This document shows positions 1 through 15,985 of a DNA stretch of 64,000 nt, in pieces (the stretch's first letter is position 1; every line of letters starts with the position of its first letter). The DNA is from Phytoseiulus persimilis. Its lineage: Eukaryota; Arthropoda; Arachnida; Mesostigmata; Phytoseiidae. The stretch is taken from positions 10,044,001 to 10,108,000 of the forward strand of contig CM075101.1 in assembly GCA_037576195.1 (NCBI GenBank). The letters are read 5' to 3'. The notes beneath the pieces are model-generated. The model did no database searches. It saw only the letters and a list, made by a program, of their open reading frames with translations, and had not been told where the DNA came from. A program made the position numbers and the translations under genes.

Positions 1-72
1 AGAACAAAGAACTTCGGCGAACAGTCGGAAAATAGGCTGCAGAAAGAAATCCTCCAAATTTCGCATGCTCAC

Positions 73-294
73 CTGTCCCCAGTCGTTGACGATCTCCAAC
101 AGATCCGGATGCGGGGTCGATCTCAAGTAACCGAGGAGTACGCCGCGAAGAGATCTCCGATTTTCGTAATCGACCGTCGCCAGTCTGAGATGAAGCAAGG
201 TGTCTCCATTGTCATCCTGTTTGTAAATTTCTTTCCAAACGTCACAGCTCTGGGAGCGGCTGTCGTCCAAATTGATTCCGGAGTCACCACTCGG
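73..294 (-). CDS. Cactus/I-kappa-B-like ankyrin protein, internal exon (partial gene)
   Basis: Read on the minus strand, this exon encodes PSGDSGINLDDS, then KEIYKQDDNGDTLLHL, then STPHPDLLEIVNDWGQ. It ends at a good donor (CAG|GTGAGC, last exon base 73). The best acceptor is a pyrimidine tract ending TTGCAG just above 294; the frame stays open to about 325, so an upstream acceptor near 320 is also possible. The acidic stretch followed by an ankyrin repeat starting DGDT-LHL, and the PHPDLL...NDxGQ step into the next repeat, match Cactus/I-kappa-B proteins. These hold Rel/NF-kappaB factors in the cytoplasm until they are phosphorylated and degraded. DSG resembles the beta-TrCP phosphodegron, but the second serine lies three residues further on than in the classic DSGxxS. 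The remaining ankyrin repeats should lie on the minus strand beyond position 1. No start codon is visible in this exon, and I could not place the first exon. Bcl-3 or another ankyrin protein is the alternative. Confidence 0.78.
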
Positions 295-319
295 CTGCAA
301 GGAGAAATCGGATGTCACG

Positions 320-3300
320 CGGCTGCTGTCACGCTCTGATTCGGAACAAACGTATGTTTATCGCGGAACCAGATGTCTATTCCAGACACGACCCGCAGCG
401 GCCTTCCTGTCAACGAGGTCATTGTGCCAAACCGCCAGCGGCCGTGGTAATGTTCGTTCGTTCGTTAGCGTCATGAACATACAATGCCGCAGTCCTACCG
501 GAGGTGAATTCGACGACTCGAGTGGGATGCGGCTGTGGCACATCACGGAATTTCCCTGACTCCGCGTGATGACGGAAGCAGACGCTGTATCCAAGGGAGA
601 TACACAGCCGCTGAGCGTGAGACCCGAACTCAGTTCAAACGAGCGAAAACGATTCTTGTGAGTACGATCGTCCCGAGCGAAGATCGCGTGTGAACGTGCG
701 CGGTCAACTAGCACCGCCCACTCGTTCGGGAATGAGCGCAGTTCACGCTGCGAACATCTCCCAAAACATGGACGCGAAAGGGTACCGGATAATGAGCTGA
801 ATAATGGCGAGAACCATTCAATGCATACGCGCTAACCAAGCGGTGAGATTTCTCCTCTCAATCTTTTGGCGAACTGCACGAGACGCTTTTCAATTCGCTA
901 CAATCGCCAAGGAACGTTGGACGAGGAAACTTCTCGATTAATGTATAGCAGCATCCGCGATTGTTCCGCGAGCGGGGGGCTAATCTGGTTGGCGCACAAT
1001 CAACAATTATCCGAGAAAGATGCCTCCTGACATCTCCAGAAACTTCACAAAACCACCGCTAGTTTGCCCTCGAACGCCTTGAAATGAAGAAGAAACAATT
1101 CCGAAGAGTTCTTCGATCCGAATAACAGGGCACTGATTGACGGCGCGCGGAAGAAAGACTGCGAAAAGTTCTTCCCACAATATTTCTGCGAGATAACACG
1201 ATCGGGCACTGAAGATTTCCGAACGACTCGATGTTGAATTCATCCAGATCCGACCAGCAGAAAATCTCGTTTCCCAATCTGATAGAAAGCACTCGCACCG
1301 CTGAAGCTTCTTACGTTTCGTTTGAGCTTCATTTTTTCGTGCATAATCCAACTGTAGGTTCTATCCTGCCAGGGGCTCGAAATCACTGAGAACTTCCCAC
1401 AACATGTTGACTGAGCACTGCAGCGGTAGAGATGCATGGTGACGGAGGCACGCACTAACACTTAGACGGAGTGAGAACTCCTTGGCAAATTGACTAGGAT
1501 CGAGGCAGTACAGCTGCCCGAGGGAACAAAATAGAGGTGGAATATAATAGGAACTTTGGATATTCGTTCACAACATTTGGAACGCCTGCTGCCTTATGCT
1601 CAACTGCTCATAGCAGCCGCGTCGTGGCGGTCGGAACAGCTTTCCGGGTAATTCCCGAAAGGGATCGCTCGTGCCCTCTCCGCGGTCCTCTCCATAGATT
1701 CTCCTCACTGTGAAGTTTCGCACAAGGGATTCCCCATCAACGTCCGTTGACGTATCTTCTCCATCCCAAACAATTCGTTAGCGGACAGCGCGCGCCGCTT
1801 CTCGTAGGCGATCTAGTCGACGAGCGATTCAGAGAACAAGGTGCCCTTTGACGGGATGATCTGGAGGATCGCTGGAGATGACCAACCGATCCAGGTCCCT
1901 GATGATCCAAACCCCAGAATCCGGCACGAGGAGGACTAGGACAACACCCCGAGTTCCAGCCCCGAGTGCAGCGCTGAAAGCTGGCGGCATCACGAAGTTG
2001 ATAGGCGGAACCGGTTCAAGATTTGGAAGCTTTTGGTGACGCTGCGTCGCGGTCGTGAGTTTTGAACTCATCGCGATCTGCGCCAACTCCTTCCAGGGAC
2101 CGTAGATTGCTGCTGATATAGGAGCTGGAGAATCCGCATTTGTCCGCCGTCACAGAAGTTGCTGACAACACGGTGGTGGATCGGCGATTATTTACAAACG
2201 ATACGGGCTGAGCTTCAGTTCTCGAACAGAGCGTCAAGATTCCCCTCGTCCCAAAGGTAAGAAGGTGCTCGATAGCGGCCACGCTCCGCCTCACCATCAA
2301 CAGACAGCGTATCTAGAAGGATGTGCCGCCAGGATGGATCGCTGGCCTTCCAAAGTCTCGGGAGAGCGCGTTGACCTAGAGGTCAATCACCATGGAAAAA
2401 CTGCTCGGGGAAATCCTTAGAGCCGCGACACGGTCAGCTCGGCCCGTTGTCTTTCTGCAACGGTTCGTCAACGTTCACCGTCGGCCATCGTTGATTCTTA
2501 CCTCAGGAGCTTGTGGAGCGATAGAAAAAGCTGACGCCACGTCCGAGCCGCTCTGAAGCTCGGACAGGTACCCTGAATCCGGGGCCTCTTGATGTTCCTG
2601 AAGCTAAAAAGAGGCAGATTGATAGTGGAGAATCATAGGAGAACAAAGTTTTGAGAACGATCGTTGCTGCCCGAAGAGGCAATGGGGAGACTTTCGGCAT
2701 TTCCTCGGTTTTTGACGATGACGACATTTCTGCTTGTTGATTTACTGCTATTCGCCGAATATTCATCCGAAGCGTGGAATCATTCATCGGAAGTCTGCCA
2801 CGCCGACTCAATACGTGTGACATATTTTCGGTGCGAAGGTCCTGCAGATGTATAATGCGCCTCCGGAACATTTCGACGAGGAACTGATTAGAGTGAGGGA
2901 GAGTTGTCGAACGGAGGGGCGGGTTCCGGAAAATCCTGGAGTTTCCCATCTTTAGGATTCTACCAGAGGTTATCTAGGTCGTGAAACGCGAATATGCCTG
3001 CAGCTGAACCCGAATGCTGATGTCCGAAAATGTAACTATTGTGACTCCTGCTGTTTCTGGAGAAAGTGACGCCGTCCTGCGGAGAGTTATAGATTGGCCG
3101 ACTACTTATGGATTCATCGATCACGTGTTCTCCAAGGTTCCGGAGAAAAGCGGAAAAATCGACCTCCATCGGTAGGAATTCACGGGACGGGAATTTCTCA
3201 ATGATGGAGTGCAACGTGGGCCAATCTGAATGATAGAGGGCGATTCCTCTCGAATACATCCCCCTCTCCCGTAGTTGAGACCGGCTGGGAATTCTGAGAA

Positions 3301-6300
3301 AGAGGAGACTCCGACATTCCAGTGTAATCCGATATAGAGCGCTCAACTAACAGAGACACGGTGATGTCATGTTATCCTTGCACGACCGACACCCATTCAG
3401 GAATATCAGATGAGCGCGATAACGCAGTAGCAGTTCGATAATCCGGCGGTGACGGTGGAGAATCGGTTGAAACGAGAGCCTTTTCCACGAGGTTCCCCGG
3501 AGTTCACATACTGCCTCTGCCTGATTAAGTACGCCTTGAAACTCGGAAGAGTTGCCCAAGCTATCATCGGGCGTTCGAATGGACGTCGCTCTCATTGCGA
3601 ATATTTCGGCACTGTTTGTGACAATTTCTTCACTGGTTGGGTCGATACATTCGTGAGAAGTCGTGGAGGAGGAGGGGGAGCCAGCAGGTTTTCGGTTGAT
3701 CGGATTGTCAAAGCCTTTCGAACTACTCGAAGCGATACATGTCGGCGAGAACTTATCTGAGGTCAAAAAGAAAAGAGATGTCGTCCGCGCATCCTCTGGA
3801 GACATTCCGAGCTCAACGAATGCATTCCCAAGACGATATCGTCTCCGACGAAACTAGAGAACCGCACCTTAGTCAGCTGCATCGCTGATTCACTCACAGC
3901 TCGTAAGTTGGCGTCTTATCGACTCGATTTCGCGGTTAATTAGATCGTGGGTTTTCCGTGCCACAAGGCAGAAATAACGAAGAAACCAGCTCGAAGTCAT
4001 GACAGGAAACTCCATAAGGTTCCTTGACGGACGTTGACACGGCAAACTTTTTGAATTACCAGGGTACACACGATGCTCCTCACATTGAGAGGAAAACGGT
4101 TGCTGTGCCGAAGGGAACTTTCTCTTCGGGCACGTTGTAACCGCCGGTTCTGACGAATCCGCAGCCTATTGCTTCCCTAAACAGGAAGCGAACAGGCTCA
4201 TCCAATAGCCACTCGGTGTTCCGGACACGCCGTTCGATGAATCGTTCTCTCTCCCTGAGATGTGTCTCACTCGGAGCATTCAACGATTTTGCGAAAGCAC
4301 TGGCATACCAACGTGACTCGCAACGCTCCGGATTCAGGCTTATGTTCCTGCGCACCAGGATCTCAGCTCTGAGCGACCATGGAGGCGGCGAGGGATCCTC
4401 TGGACATACCAGTAGATGAATGATCACCTAGCCAGTTGGTTTTACTCTCCAGACTCCGTGAGGTCGAATGATGGCATCCCAAGGACCAGCTGAAGCGGGT
4501 AAGCCCGGGCCTCGCACCTTTCTCAAAAGATGGGTAAGCTTCCCTTAGATCCGATACGCTCGGACGAGAGAAGGTCGTGAGCTCAAATAATTTTCTCTCG
4601 GTACGACAACACGCGAACCGGCGCGAATTGCGGGTGAGGAATTGTTTGCGCTAGCACAAACGAGAGATAATCACGACGGAACAGAGAGGAAATAGAATGA
4701 AAGCCCATCCAAGATTTGAACGATTGAATGAGGAGAAACAATGAGATGTTGGAGTTGGAAATCACGAACGGACCAGAAACCTGAACCCTCTACCGCAACC
4801 GAAGCTGAAGACGTCAGGCATTGTCTCCGATACCCAGGGAAACGACTTGAAAGGAGTCTTGCAGTTCCGTATTCTGCCGCGACCATCGGATTCGGTGATC
4901 TTATTGAATGCTGGAGTCGGTTCAAATTGTTAGTCACCAACGACGGCGACGTCATCGCCGAGGCCGCTAGAGCCACGATTCGTTGAGTCGTTCGGCAGAA
5001 CACAAACGTTACTGGTCTTCTGAAGCGCTCCGCGGAACTACAGCTACTGCTGCCTCCCCACAACAGCGAAACTGACTGTCAATCCTCCTATCACCGCGGT
5101 CTCTTCCCGTGGTTCTCTCACTGAGATTGGCGAGTGTGGGAGATGTCGCACTAGATCGCGACTTCAGACCTTCCGAAACTTCTGATATAACTTGGATCGC
5201 TTTGCGCGAAGTTTCGCTCAAGGAGACCTAGTTTCCTCAGGGCAGCACCTGTTGAGAACGCACAGATCGGAATAATCCTCACCAGACCTCTCCAGAATCA
5301 GCCCGAGATGGAATCGGTTTTCAGTCTGTGTGGGGGTAGGAAGGGAGACTGTGTTCCAGAAACGAATGCAGATACGCCGACATTCGCTGAAATTACCGTT
5401 TGCTTGATTGTCTGTAACGGGTGTCAGGGAGAGAACAACACGAGAAGCGATTGTCGATGGACGAAAACAGTTCCAAGGAAGACGTAGCTCGTCATCCCCG
5501 AGTCTATCAAAACCGAATGTCAGCGGATCCAATCCGAGAACCTTTGGCCGACGTCGACAAGACTCACAATTCCAACACCAATCAGGGGAGCTGGGACTGG
5601 TTCAAGTCAACATTCGAACATTCGATGTGAGACAGCCTGTGGGTTCACAGCTGTCTGACATCGACTGTGCGCGGCAAATTCGATACAAGACTTTCCATCG
5701 AAAATATACGAGCCTGGACAAAGCTGAAACGCGTTGCGAGCAGACCCACCTTTGTGAAGCGCTCCATTGCAAGTCCACGAGGAAATAACTTCAGATCCTT
5801 CGAAAGAGTTCCTGTCGCTGCGACCTCTCTGACCAACACTGAGCAGAACTCTTGTACACAGATTAACCACAGAATGCTGATCTTGAACAGGGAATCAGTA
5901 CCAGTCTGAAGATGAAAGCACTCTCAGATGTGATGCCAGGTGGTGTTCTCAATCGCACGAACAGAACGCGTGTGGGTTTGCTGGTCGACACCGTCTTCAA
6001 ACGCTGCAGCGATCGGTTGGGGAAGCCCCATTCCGGCCTTGTATGTTTGGCAACTTCGTCGTCGTTCTCGTCTGCGATGTGACGCTCGTCTGCGCGCGGG
6101 CTCTTCGAATATTTCCAGACGTCCCATGCTCATCTCTCGCCTACGGTGGAGAGCGTCGCCATCGTAGGGCGAATGAAGTCCGGTTATGGCCGAGCCGCCA
6201 GAGACACATCCTCATGAAGTGAGTGATAATGAACGGACATAGCCGACTCACGGTCACCCATGGATCTTGCTATCTGCAACTGCACGAGCTGCGCAGGGGC

Positions 6301-9300
6301 GAGGTTCATGAAAGAAACTCAGTCGTCCTCGTCGGTTCGGATCCCCGCCGCAATGAAAGATTGACAGCAATTCAAATTGCACAAGGAGCTAATTACAGTG
6401 CAAACCATCCCAGGCTCGATTCGGCCTCGACAGGGGTCAGGGTCATGAAGGTTTGTCCTCCTGTGTTTGATTAGCGCTGGCTGTAATCGATTGTAGTCCA
6501 GCTCAAAGTTTTGGCGATTTCACGAGTTCAGGGTCCATACGCCCAGGTCTCAGCAGGCGCCTTCACAGCGCCTGACATTCTCAGGATTGAAAGAGCACGA
6601 GGGGAATTCTATTCTGGTATTGTGACGAGTAGAATTGAGAGCGAAAAAACTTATCGCGCTGGAGAATGGGCTGCGACTCCGATTCGGATCGGATCCCACG
6701 AGCTGAAACTCCCTTTGCTGTGCTTACTGAGTCCTTTGCCACGGTTTGGACGGAAATGGTCCGACTGCAGTAGACTGATGATCGCATGCTTTTTTTCCTG
6801 GTGGCGTGGCGAGGAGAGACGGAGCAGGCTCTAGCCCCTCGAAGGTCGATTTCTGAAGACTAGCGAAACAGTACACCTACCAGCTTCCTCAGGGGGGAGG
6901 AAGGCGGGGTTCAGACGAAGAGTTGGACGACGGATGACATCTTCAGCTTCTCGAGAATATTCCAATCAATATAGACTCATACTCCCCAGTTCAAACAACT
7001 CACAGCCGTGGTTGGCCTGCAGCGGATGAAAAAAAGACAATGCGTTTCGTCGCTTTTGTGTACTCCTCTACGGAGGTTAGACCGCCGATGTCGGAATCTA
7101 GCCTGACCACGAGATTTGGATCGGTCACCGCGAAGTCCGCGGAAGTTGGACAGTTTCCAAAATTTTCTTGTGATACAACAGGATCCGTGACTGATGTGTT
7201 GTTCGGCATGGGCTCTCACTTATCGTCCACTGAGATGGAACTTCGATCGCTCGGCAAACACGTTCGATAACAGTATGGCAACATTTAGCTAAAGAACCCT
7301 GTCTGTCCAGATCGTTCCGTTCGAATTTGCCCTGCTTAGAGGTATCTGAGTTTTCGAGATTCTATTAACCGCTGGATCGAGTCTGCTTATTTGCGAAGAT
7401 CGTACGAACTTCTGTTGAAAGGAGCTGTGGAATCTCCGAGAGAGATGAGATGAGTTCTCCGGGAAAGGAAGAAATTGGAGACATTCATTATTCGAACGGC
7501 TTTGTCGGTACAGCTGGCCGAACTCCAAATTCATCACATCCCTGGACTTCAATCGCTCAATTCGCCGGCATTAGCGAATCCGTCCGTTCATAGCATCTAG
7601 CGGATACAAGGAGCATCAGAATATTTCAATAAGTCGCCAACCCTCCGGTACCTATACTGTCCCGGAATGCAGGTCGATAGAATGGGAGAATCTGCTTCGA
7701 AACCCGATCGCATCAGGCAGGTCAAGTTGATTCCTCCCATGAACACTCGCAATTCTCATCAGCCTCCGGGTCCACCTGTGACGAGGACGATTCGGAATTC
7801 ATAAATACGAGCCTCATATTTTCGGTGTGGTGAGACAAGTCGTCATTCTACGGAGAATACTGGAATCAATGTCCTGCGTAGCAAGCGAACCGCAGACGAG
7901 CTTCCATTTCCAATTGCCTCAGAGAGGGGGTCAGCGCAACTGATATCGCACACGCGCCCATTCGTGTGAAAAATCTGCAATCATACGAGTTTGGCCCGAC
8001 ACCAAAAGTGTTTTTGGCTCTGTCAACAGAATCAGCCACTGGAAACGGCTGATCGGTACCGACCTGTTGCGGGAGTGGACATGGGTAACGGGCGGGACCA
8101 CGGCTATGGTCCGATTCCATGGTGGCAAGTTTCCAACACCGTGTGGAAAGAGATTCCCCTCCGTTCTCCTTGCCGTGTCATGCGCCGGAGTTCATCAAAG
8201 GAAAACCATCGCCCTCACCGCGCTGCCAGCTGCGTGCGATTCGGATGACTGAGAAGAATTTTTGGGCCAGATCCCCACCACAGCGAAGTACACGACCTTC
8301 ATCCGAGCGGTTGACACATTCTGCTCGTGTCCTTACGAGGAGAACCGGAGAACGATCGTTGATCCCCTCCGTCTTTCGATTCCGTTGTGGAGACTGTACC
8401 TCAATGGGTTAGAACGAAGACTTTTGCTTGACCCACAGCTCTTGAAGAAGCTACTTCCCCGACGAATACCACAGAGTATCAGTAGCAACAAGGACGATGG
8501 TGTTGGACGTTCTCTAACAATGACAGGAGTCAGTCTGAACCTCTGTCCAGACTCTCAGGGTCTAAGGAGGGCGCTGACCTTCTACACAAGATAGCAAGCG
8601 CTTTTCGATTATTATCTGCGAAATATCTGACAGCTTAAGAGCACAGCCGGCTACCGTTTTCGCCACGACTCGGAGTGATGTGTTACAACGCCTAGCAACC
8701 AAACTCACATAGAATCATGGAAACTATGAAAACCACTTATCTACGGGCAAGTCGATTTAGTTCAGGAACTTTTTTTAGACCTATTCTATTTAGCCGACAT
8801 TCGGAGTCCATTGGATCACCTCGGAGCGTCTTCCAGCCCGTTGCCCGTTGTCGAAGTCGGAGCTTTCTCTAGGAGACTTCAGTGCGACAGGTTCCTCATC
8901 TTCGACGTTCCACCTCGTAAAAGATCGACTGATCATACCACCGACCCTTAACAAATAATATTAGCTTCCAGCCAATTGATTCAGGATCGGGAACTCCTCC
9001 ACCTCTCAGGAGCTTTTGCCATAGAAAAGGTTTTCCTCCAATACTTACGGGCTGCAAGTCGGAAATATTATTTTCAATGCGTATCCAATCGATGGGCATT
9101 CAGTTCTATACAAGGGACCAGTGATTCGGAACCACGAAGCGCTCGCTTCAAATCTCCTCGAGGAGTCCTTCTTTTCCAAGAAGACTGCGAATTAGTGAGA
9201 CTTCACGGGGCAAACAGCGAGCTGAAGGAAAATGGACGGCGCCGTCTCGGAATACTTCAGCGTGGCTACATCTCACTCAGGACGCAGGCAAATGTTATAT

Positions 9301-10632
9301 GCGATATGATTTCAGTCACCCTCTGATCCTCCCCGCGAATCTGGAATCCCTATCGCATGTCTGACATGAAGTACGAACGGCGCTGCGAAACCTCGACCGA
9401 ATCACCTGGCGTCGCAGCTCTGGGTTCCGAGACGCAGGAAGCTCGGATGAAGCCAAAAAACCGATCTGAGCTTTTGCTTGGTCTCATTGATTGTTGAGTA
9501 TTGAGTCACTCAGGTCTGTCGGACGATTCATTTCTCGCAGTCGCCTCAAAGTGAGGAGCCCCAGGATGATTACCCGAAACTCGCGCGCACAGAGAACTTT
9601 TGCTCTAATAAAGATGGCGGTAAGTGAATTCTGCGTTTGATAATACCTTTCGAACCTTCATGCTTCACGAGGATTCATTCGGCTGTGCGCTTTTTGTAGA
9701 AATCCAGCTCGTGGCAAGCTCCCGAGAGTTATCTGGTTCTTCGTACGAGCTAGTTAGCTTTCACCCCGAGTGTTGGATTCATGTCTTAGCTATGACCATT
9801 CGTAATCATAGTTTTTCAACCTGGCTGTCGAAGCTCGGCGTTACTTCCGGATTGACAGCGTGCGCATAAGAAGTCGACGGGGTTCGTCTCGGGGTTAGGT
9901 CTCGAGATCGAGTCAAAGTAGACACTCCCACGTCATGAACCTGGAAACGTGGTGTATCAGAAACAGAGTCAGATCAATCTTTATATCCAAACATCAATTT
10001 ATCGAGCCGAGTCATCCATTGACGTCATCAACAATGTTTCGAATGGATTTAACCTGCCAGCTTTCTAATCGACTGAATATGTGAAATCCCAAGAAGCCAC
10101 GATGGGATACCTGTGCTAGAGTGAGTTTAACGACCGAACTTCTCCGACGCTCGTCAGCTAGCAATATGTGCTCGGGACGATAGAAGACAATCATCTCTCG
10201 AATGAATGAAAGAATAGACACCAATTCAAAACTGAATGGATCTCCGAGCGGAGGGAAAAGATACATGTGATGCTAGGGCATGAATGTGGGCATTGGGTTG
10301 AGGCTGTGCCGTGCTTGGAGCATGCCTCGACTGCGTTCCATGGTCAGGTTTGTTGAGATTTCTATGCACTCTTGACTCTGGTGGTTTTCTGTGGGCTTGT
10401 GTTGTGCAGAAATGAAGCTATGTCGAAGAGAGAATCACAAAGACATCTTATGACACACTTATAAGCAGGGCATCGAAAGAATGGAGCATCGCGATGAAGC
10501 GTGGACGGCCTAACAAGTAAGTAACGGGCGTTTTCGGTCGGGAAAGCGGATGGGTTCACAATTCGAATTGGTTCCGGCAAAGAGAGGAGGAGCTTTTCAG
10601 CGTCCGAAATGAGGGAAGAAAGGGACTCAAGT
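320..10632. other. No recognised gene (about 10 kb)
   Basis: I recognise no protein family, RNA gene or transposon here. All six frames carry many short open frames, as expected by chance at near-even base composition. The least random-looking lie on the minus strand: a run of adjacent frames between about 2,503 and 4,427, and a 69-codon frame at 7,000-7,209 that begins MPNNTSVTDPV. Part of 320-1,000 may hold the 5' exons of the Cactus-like gene. Confidence 0.5.
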
Positions 10633-10638
10633 TTTATT
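10633..10638 (-). terminator. Probable polyadenylation signal of coronin
   Basis: The minus strand reads AATAAA here, 241 bases downstream of the coronin stop codon. It is the nearest canonical hexamer and would give a 3' UTR of roughly 260 bases. The assignment rests on position and motif only. Confidence 0.5.
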
Positions 10639-10878
10639 CTTCGTCCGAAAAGTTCCTCGGAGTAGAGCTCACTTCGAACACCACATATCGTGGCACTTTG
10701 GCATCGCCCGACGCAATTCGATCGTGTTTAACTCAAAGTATGCAAAATCGGTCTTCCTCGGTCGACCGTGTGCGCGCTGAGATTCCATGTCCCTGAACAG
10801 AGCGGGTTTTTCGTTCGAGACCCTCTTCTTAGGGCGCGTGAGAACCTGGGTGTGAAGTTGACCTCGGCTGGAGACGAC

Positions 10879-12955
<2,077 letters not shown>

Positions 12956-15600
12956 TTTGGCCTTTGAACCACCGACCGGGGAACTAAGCTTTCAGGACTA
13001 GAATGTTGATCCTGCAACCGTAGGGAAACTCGTTATCGGAAATCCTGGAGCTCGGAAGATTAGTGAAGGTGTTTCGATCGATCCGTATCCGAAAGCGACG
13101 TATGGTAACACCGAGTGGTCCTTGTAGGTCACGTGCCCGATTGAGCGGCAATCAAAGCGACGGAGCCTAGACAGTTCGAGGCCTTCAGAGCTCCGTTTTC
13201 CTCTTCTGTTTGGATGGCAACGTCATGAGATTGACTGAGGCAGCCTCCGGAGTGGAGCGTGCGATCCCCAATCGAATGAGTGGCGAAGAATGAGAGGATA
13301 GCTCTGCCCAGCGATCCGCCTCCCAAGAATACGCACATGGCGTGCAAAACAACGGGAAGTGAATTCGGTACCAGATTTCCACTCATCTCACGCGGCGAAT
13401 ACCTGCTATAAAGCGAATACGGAATCGAGGAGTCACGTTTTTCGGAGCTGATTCTCGAACTGGTTCAATGCTGACTTTATGCGAGGAGGGTTCTATTTCC
13501 GCGCTCAAGAAAAGATCGGATCGATTTCTTCCGGCTCCCTTGTGAATATTCGGGTTGATGTCCCACCACCACAAACGGCACCTAATCATCGTGGCTCAGG
13601 TTGTTTACAACATTTGGGATCGATTGCTCATGGCTTCGATCCCCGTCCTCCAACCGATATCAACAGGAAGCGAGAAAGTCACTCTCTCGGATTGGCTCCG
13701 AACTTGCAGAATACAGAGCTGTTTCGGACCATTACAATACACCGACCCAGATGGCTCGGACTTCAAGAAAAAAACGGGCACTCCGATCTCAAATGAGCGG
13801 TTGGAGCAGTTCTGCCTCGAACCAACAAATTGAGACCCGGATTCGATCCGTGACCAAAATTTGTAGGAATTAGCGGAGCGAACGAGGCTTCTTACCCCGG
13901 CGACCACTTATTCAGAGAACCGGACATTGCGGCTCAAAAACTTCTCATTTCCAGTCGAGTCGCGATCACAATATCTGGGCAAGAAAATAATGCTTATGCT
14001 GCACAGCACGTGCGGTAAAACGCTCCCGGGCGATTCACGAGGGAGTGATGAGGCTTCACTTGTCTCACAACATAAGGTACATATTTCTGTCACGTAAGGA
14101 TTCTGCCAGTTTCGGGAGATTCGTGCAGCCCATGGGGGGGGGGGGGCCCACAGGTCATCCTTCGCAAGATCCTCACACAGTTGAGTATTCAACATTATCG
14201 AACTCGAATCGATGCGGCTCCCGTTTTCCGTACGAGGCGCGACGAGCGGCAACCAACGTGGAGTGGAAAATCCGATCCGGGTTTTTATCGAACCTCGTCG
14301 ACGACCGCAACCTCCGAGCTTCGCCCAATGAAACCATCGGGCTGTTCTGCCACTATCACGAACCGACGAAGTCCACAACGAGTTGGATCTGCCGTCACAG
14401 GACGGAATTGCGGCGTCGTCCCCCGGTCAATCTTGCTTTGCCAAATTCAAGCTGAGATTCTAGTTGACGATCCACAAAAACCGCGACTCGCATCACTTAT
14501 TCGCTCACCGAGCTGGTGCTCAACGAGCTAAGATTCGAGCTTCGCCACCATGGGATTGGGTGTGATTTCCAATGACCGGCGATGTGTGTGAGTGTGATCG
14601 TTCCGATCGTTAGTCACACGGCTTTCAATTTATGATATTTTATCAACTTCCATCGTTGCGGATCGGCCGACTGCAACACTGAGCCGACTCGGGCAGAGTT
14701 TGATTATTCTTCGGGATCGCTGCGTCGGATAATCAGAAAAGGGGTGAATCATTCTTGTACAATGAGTCGACGGGACATGAGAACATGACGTAAGCGTAGG
14801 GACACCATAACGAATTCAAAGCAGACTCGATTGTACAACGAAGTTTTTCGAGAGAGCTCGTTCCACCGGTTAAAGACGATTCGTCCGGAAGGATTTCCAC
14901 TCCGGTTCTGGAAACGCGATCGAGATTCGAAACTCGAGGGGAACGGAAACAGAATCCGCGACACCGACCCTGACGACCATGTCGGCGTTCCTCTCTCCGA
15001 GACGGGCCGAAATCCGGAAAAATTTGAAAGTCCACAAAGAGATCTTCGACAACTCGGTGCACTGAACGCGTGTCGGCTCGTTCCATCGAAGACCGTGAAA
15101 CTCAGTTGAGACGCAGAAAACTCACCCAAGTTCCAAATCGCGAGACCAGAGGAGGATGGACAGAGTTCGGCAAGCTCTCTTAAGCACTCTCGAATTTAGA
15201 AAGTCCCGTAGAGTTAAATCGTCGATTGGAGCGAGCGAGCCGTCAGCTTATCGATGACCAACAACAGTTCTACGAGGGGACGTTCAATTTGAACGTTGCT
15301 CTCGTTCCAATCGAGGGAAAGAAGACGAAGGAAAAAGCAAACTTCCAAAGCATCTGTCTGACGTTACGACGACATGGTTGCCGCCAAACTCTAACACTCT
15401 CCTCCGCGGCACCAGCGCTTGTGTACTCGATCAAGGAACCGTCTTGGGCTGAGCGTGAGCCTGCCCCTCGGATAGGGTTGGTGAGGAACTTAACCCGGCG
15501 AGTCTTGCTCAAGCTGCGAGTTCCGTTGGGCGGCAAGAATCGTGCCGGAGATGTTGCACTGACTTGCACGCACAACATACAGGCACAAGCGATCGAGAAA
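12956..15600. other. No recognised gene
   Basis: The coronin promoter and 5' UTR should lie just above 12,955, but I see no clear core promoter element. The rest shows only short open frames without family resemblance. A run of 13 G at 14,134-14,146 is a likely sequencing or assembly weak point. Confidence 0.45.
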
Positions 15601-15716
15601 ACAAGTCACACATGCGAGCCGGCGGACAGCGAGCCGACGGTTTTGGGCGCTGTTCTTCGCCTGCTGATGCTTGGTAAGTTTGTTCGCTGGCTCGCTGCTC
15701 GTTCGTCGTCGATGTT

Positions 15717-15985
15717 GGTCGTGGTGGTGGTGGCGGCGGCGGCGGTGGTCGTCGTCGTCGTCGGCAGCGGCCGCAGCCACGGCGGCCGGTACAGCGCCAG
15801 TGCTGCCTTGTAAGGGTCTTCCAACCTCCTCTCGACGATGCGGCGGCGGCGGCGGCCGCTGCTACTGCTACAGCATCGAATGGTAATGGCGCTCTTGCTG
15901 CCACCGCCGCTGCTTGTGGTGGTGATGGTGGCAAGACGAAGAGGACGACGATGAACAAGAAAAGGAAGAGGAACCAACCAGCGGC
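15717..15985. repeat. Triplet-repeat-rich block with homopolymer-coding potential
   Basis: Impure GTG/GCG/GTC triplet runs lie at about 15,717-15,775, and a GCG run lies at 15,838-15,860. On the plus strand one frame gives Ser/Ala runs followed by a GT site (CCTT|GTAAGG). Another plus frame gives an alanine run, then TASNGNGALAATAAACGGDG, then a basic stretch KKRKRNQPAAA and a stop at about 15,990. On the minus strand the same bases give Ser, His and Pro runs. This looks like the amino-acid-run regions of regulatory proteins, but I recognise no family and cannot fix the strand. Confidence 0.35.

Noticed and set aside
2664-2940. A small secreted cysteine-containing protein on the plus strand (signal-like leader, then CHADSIRVTYFRCEG)
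   Set aside because: The two protein-like parts are in different frames separated by only a few bases, too short for an intron, and no family could be named.
2503-4427. A minus-strand gene made of adjacent open frames at 2,503-2,949, 2,960-3,346, 3,347-3,805 and 4,080-4,427
   Set aside because: No frame shows a recognisable domain, and I could not connect them with consistent splice sites. Chance frames of this size are expected.
15226-15813. The 195-codon plus-strand frame running into valine and alanine runs
   Set aside because: Its length comes mostly from the triplet repeats at its end; the first part has no family resemblance, and the opposite strand is equally open.
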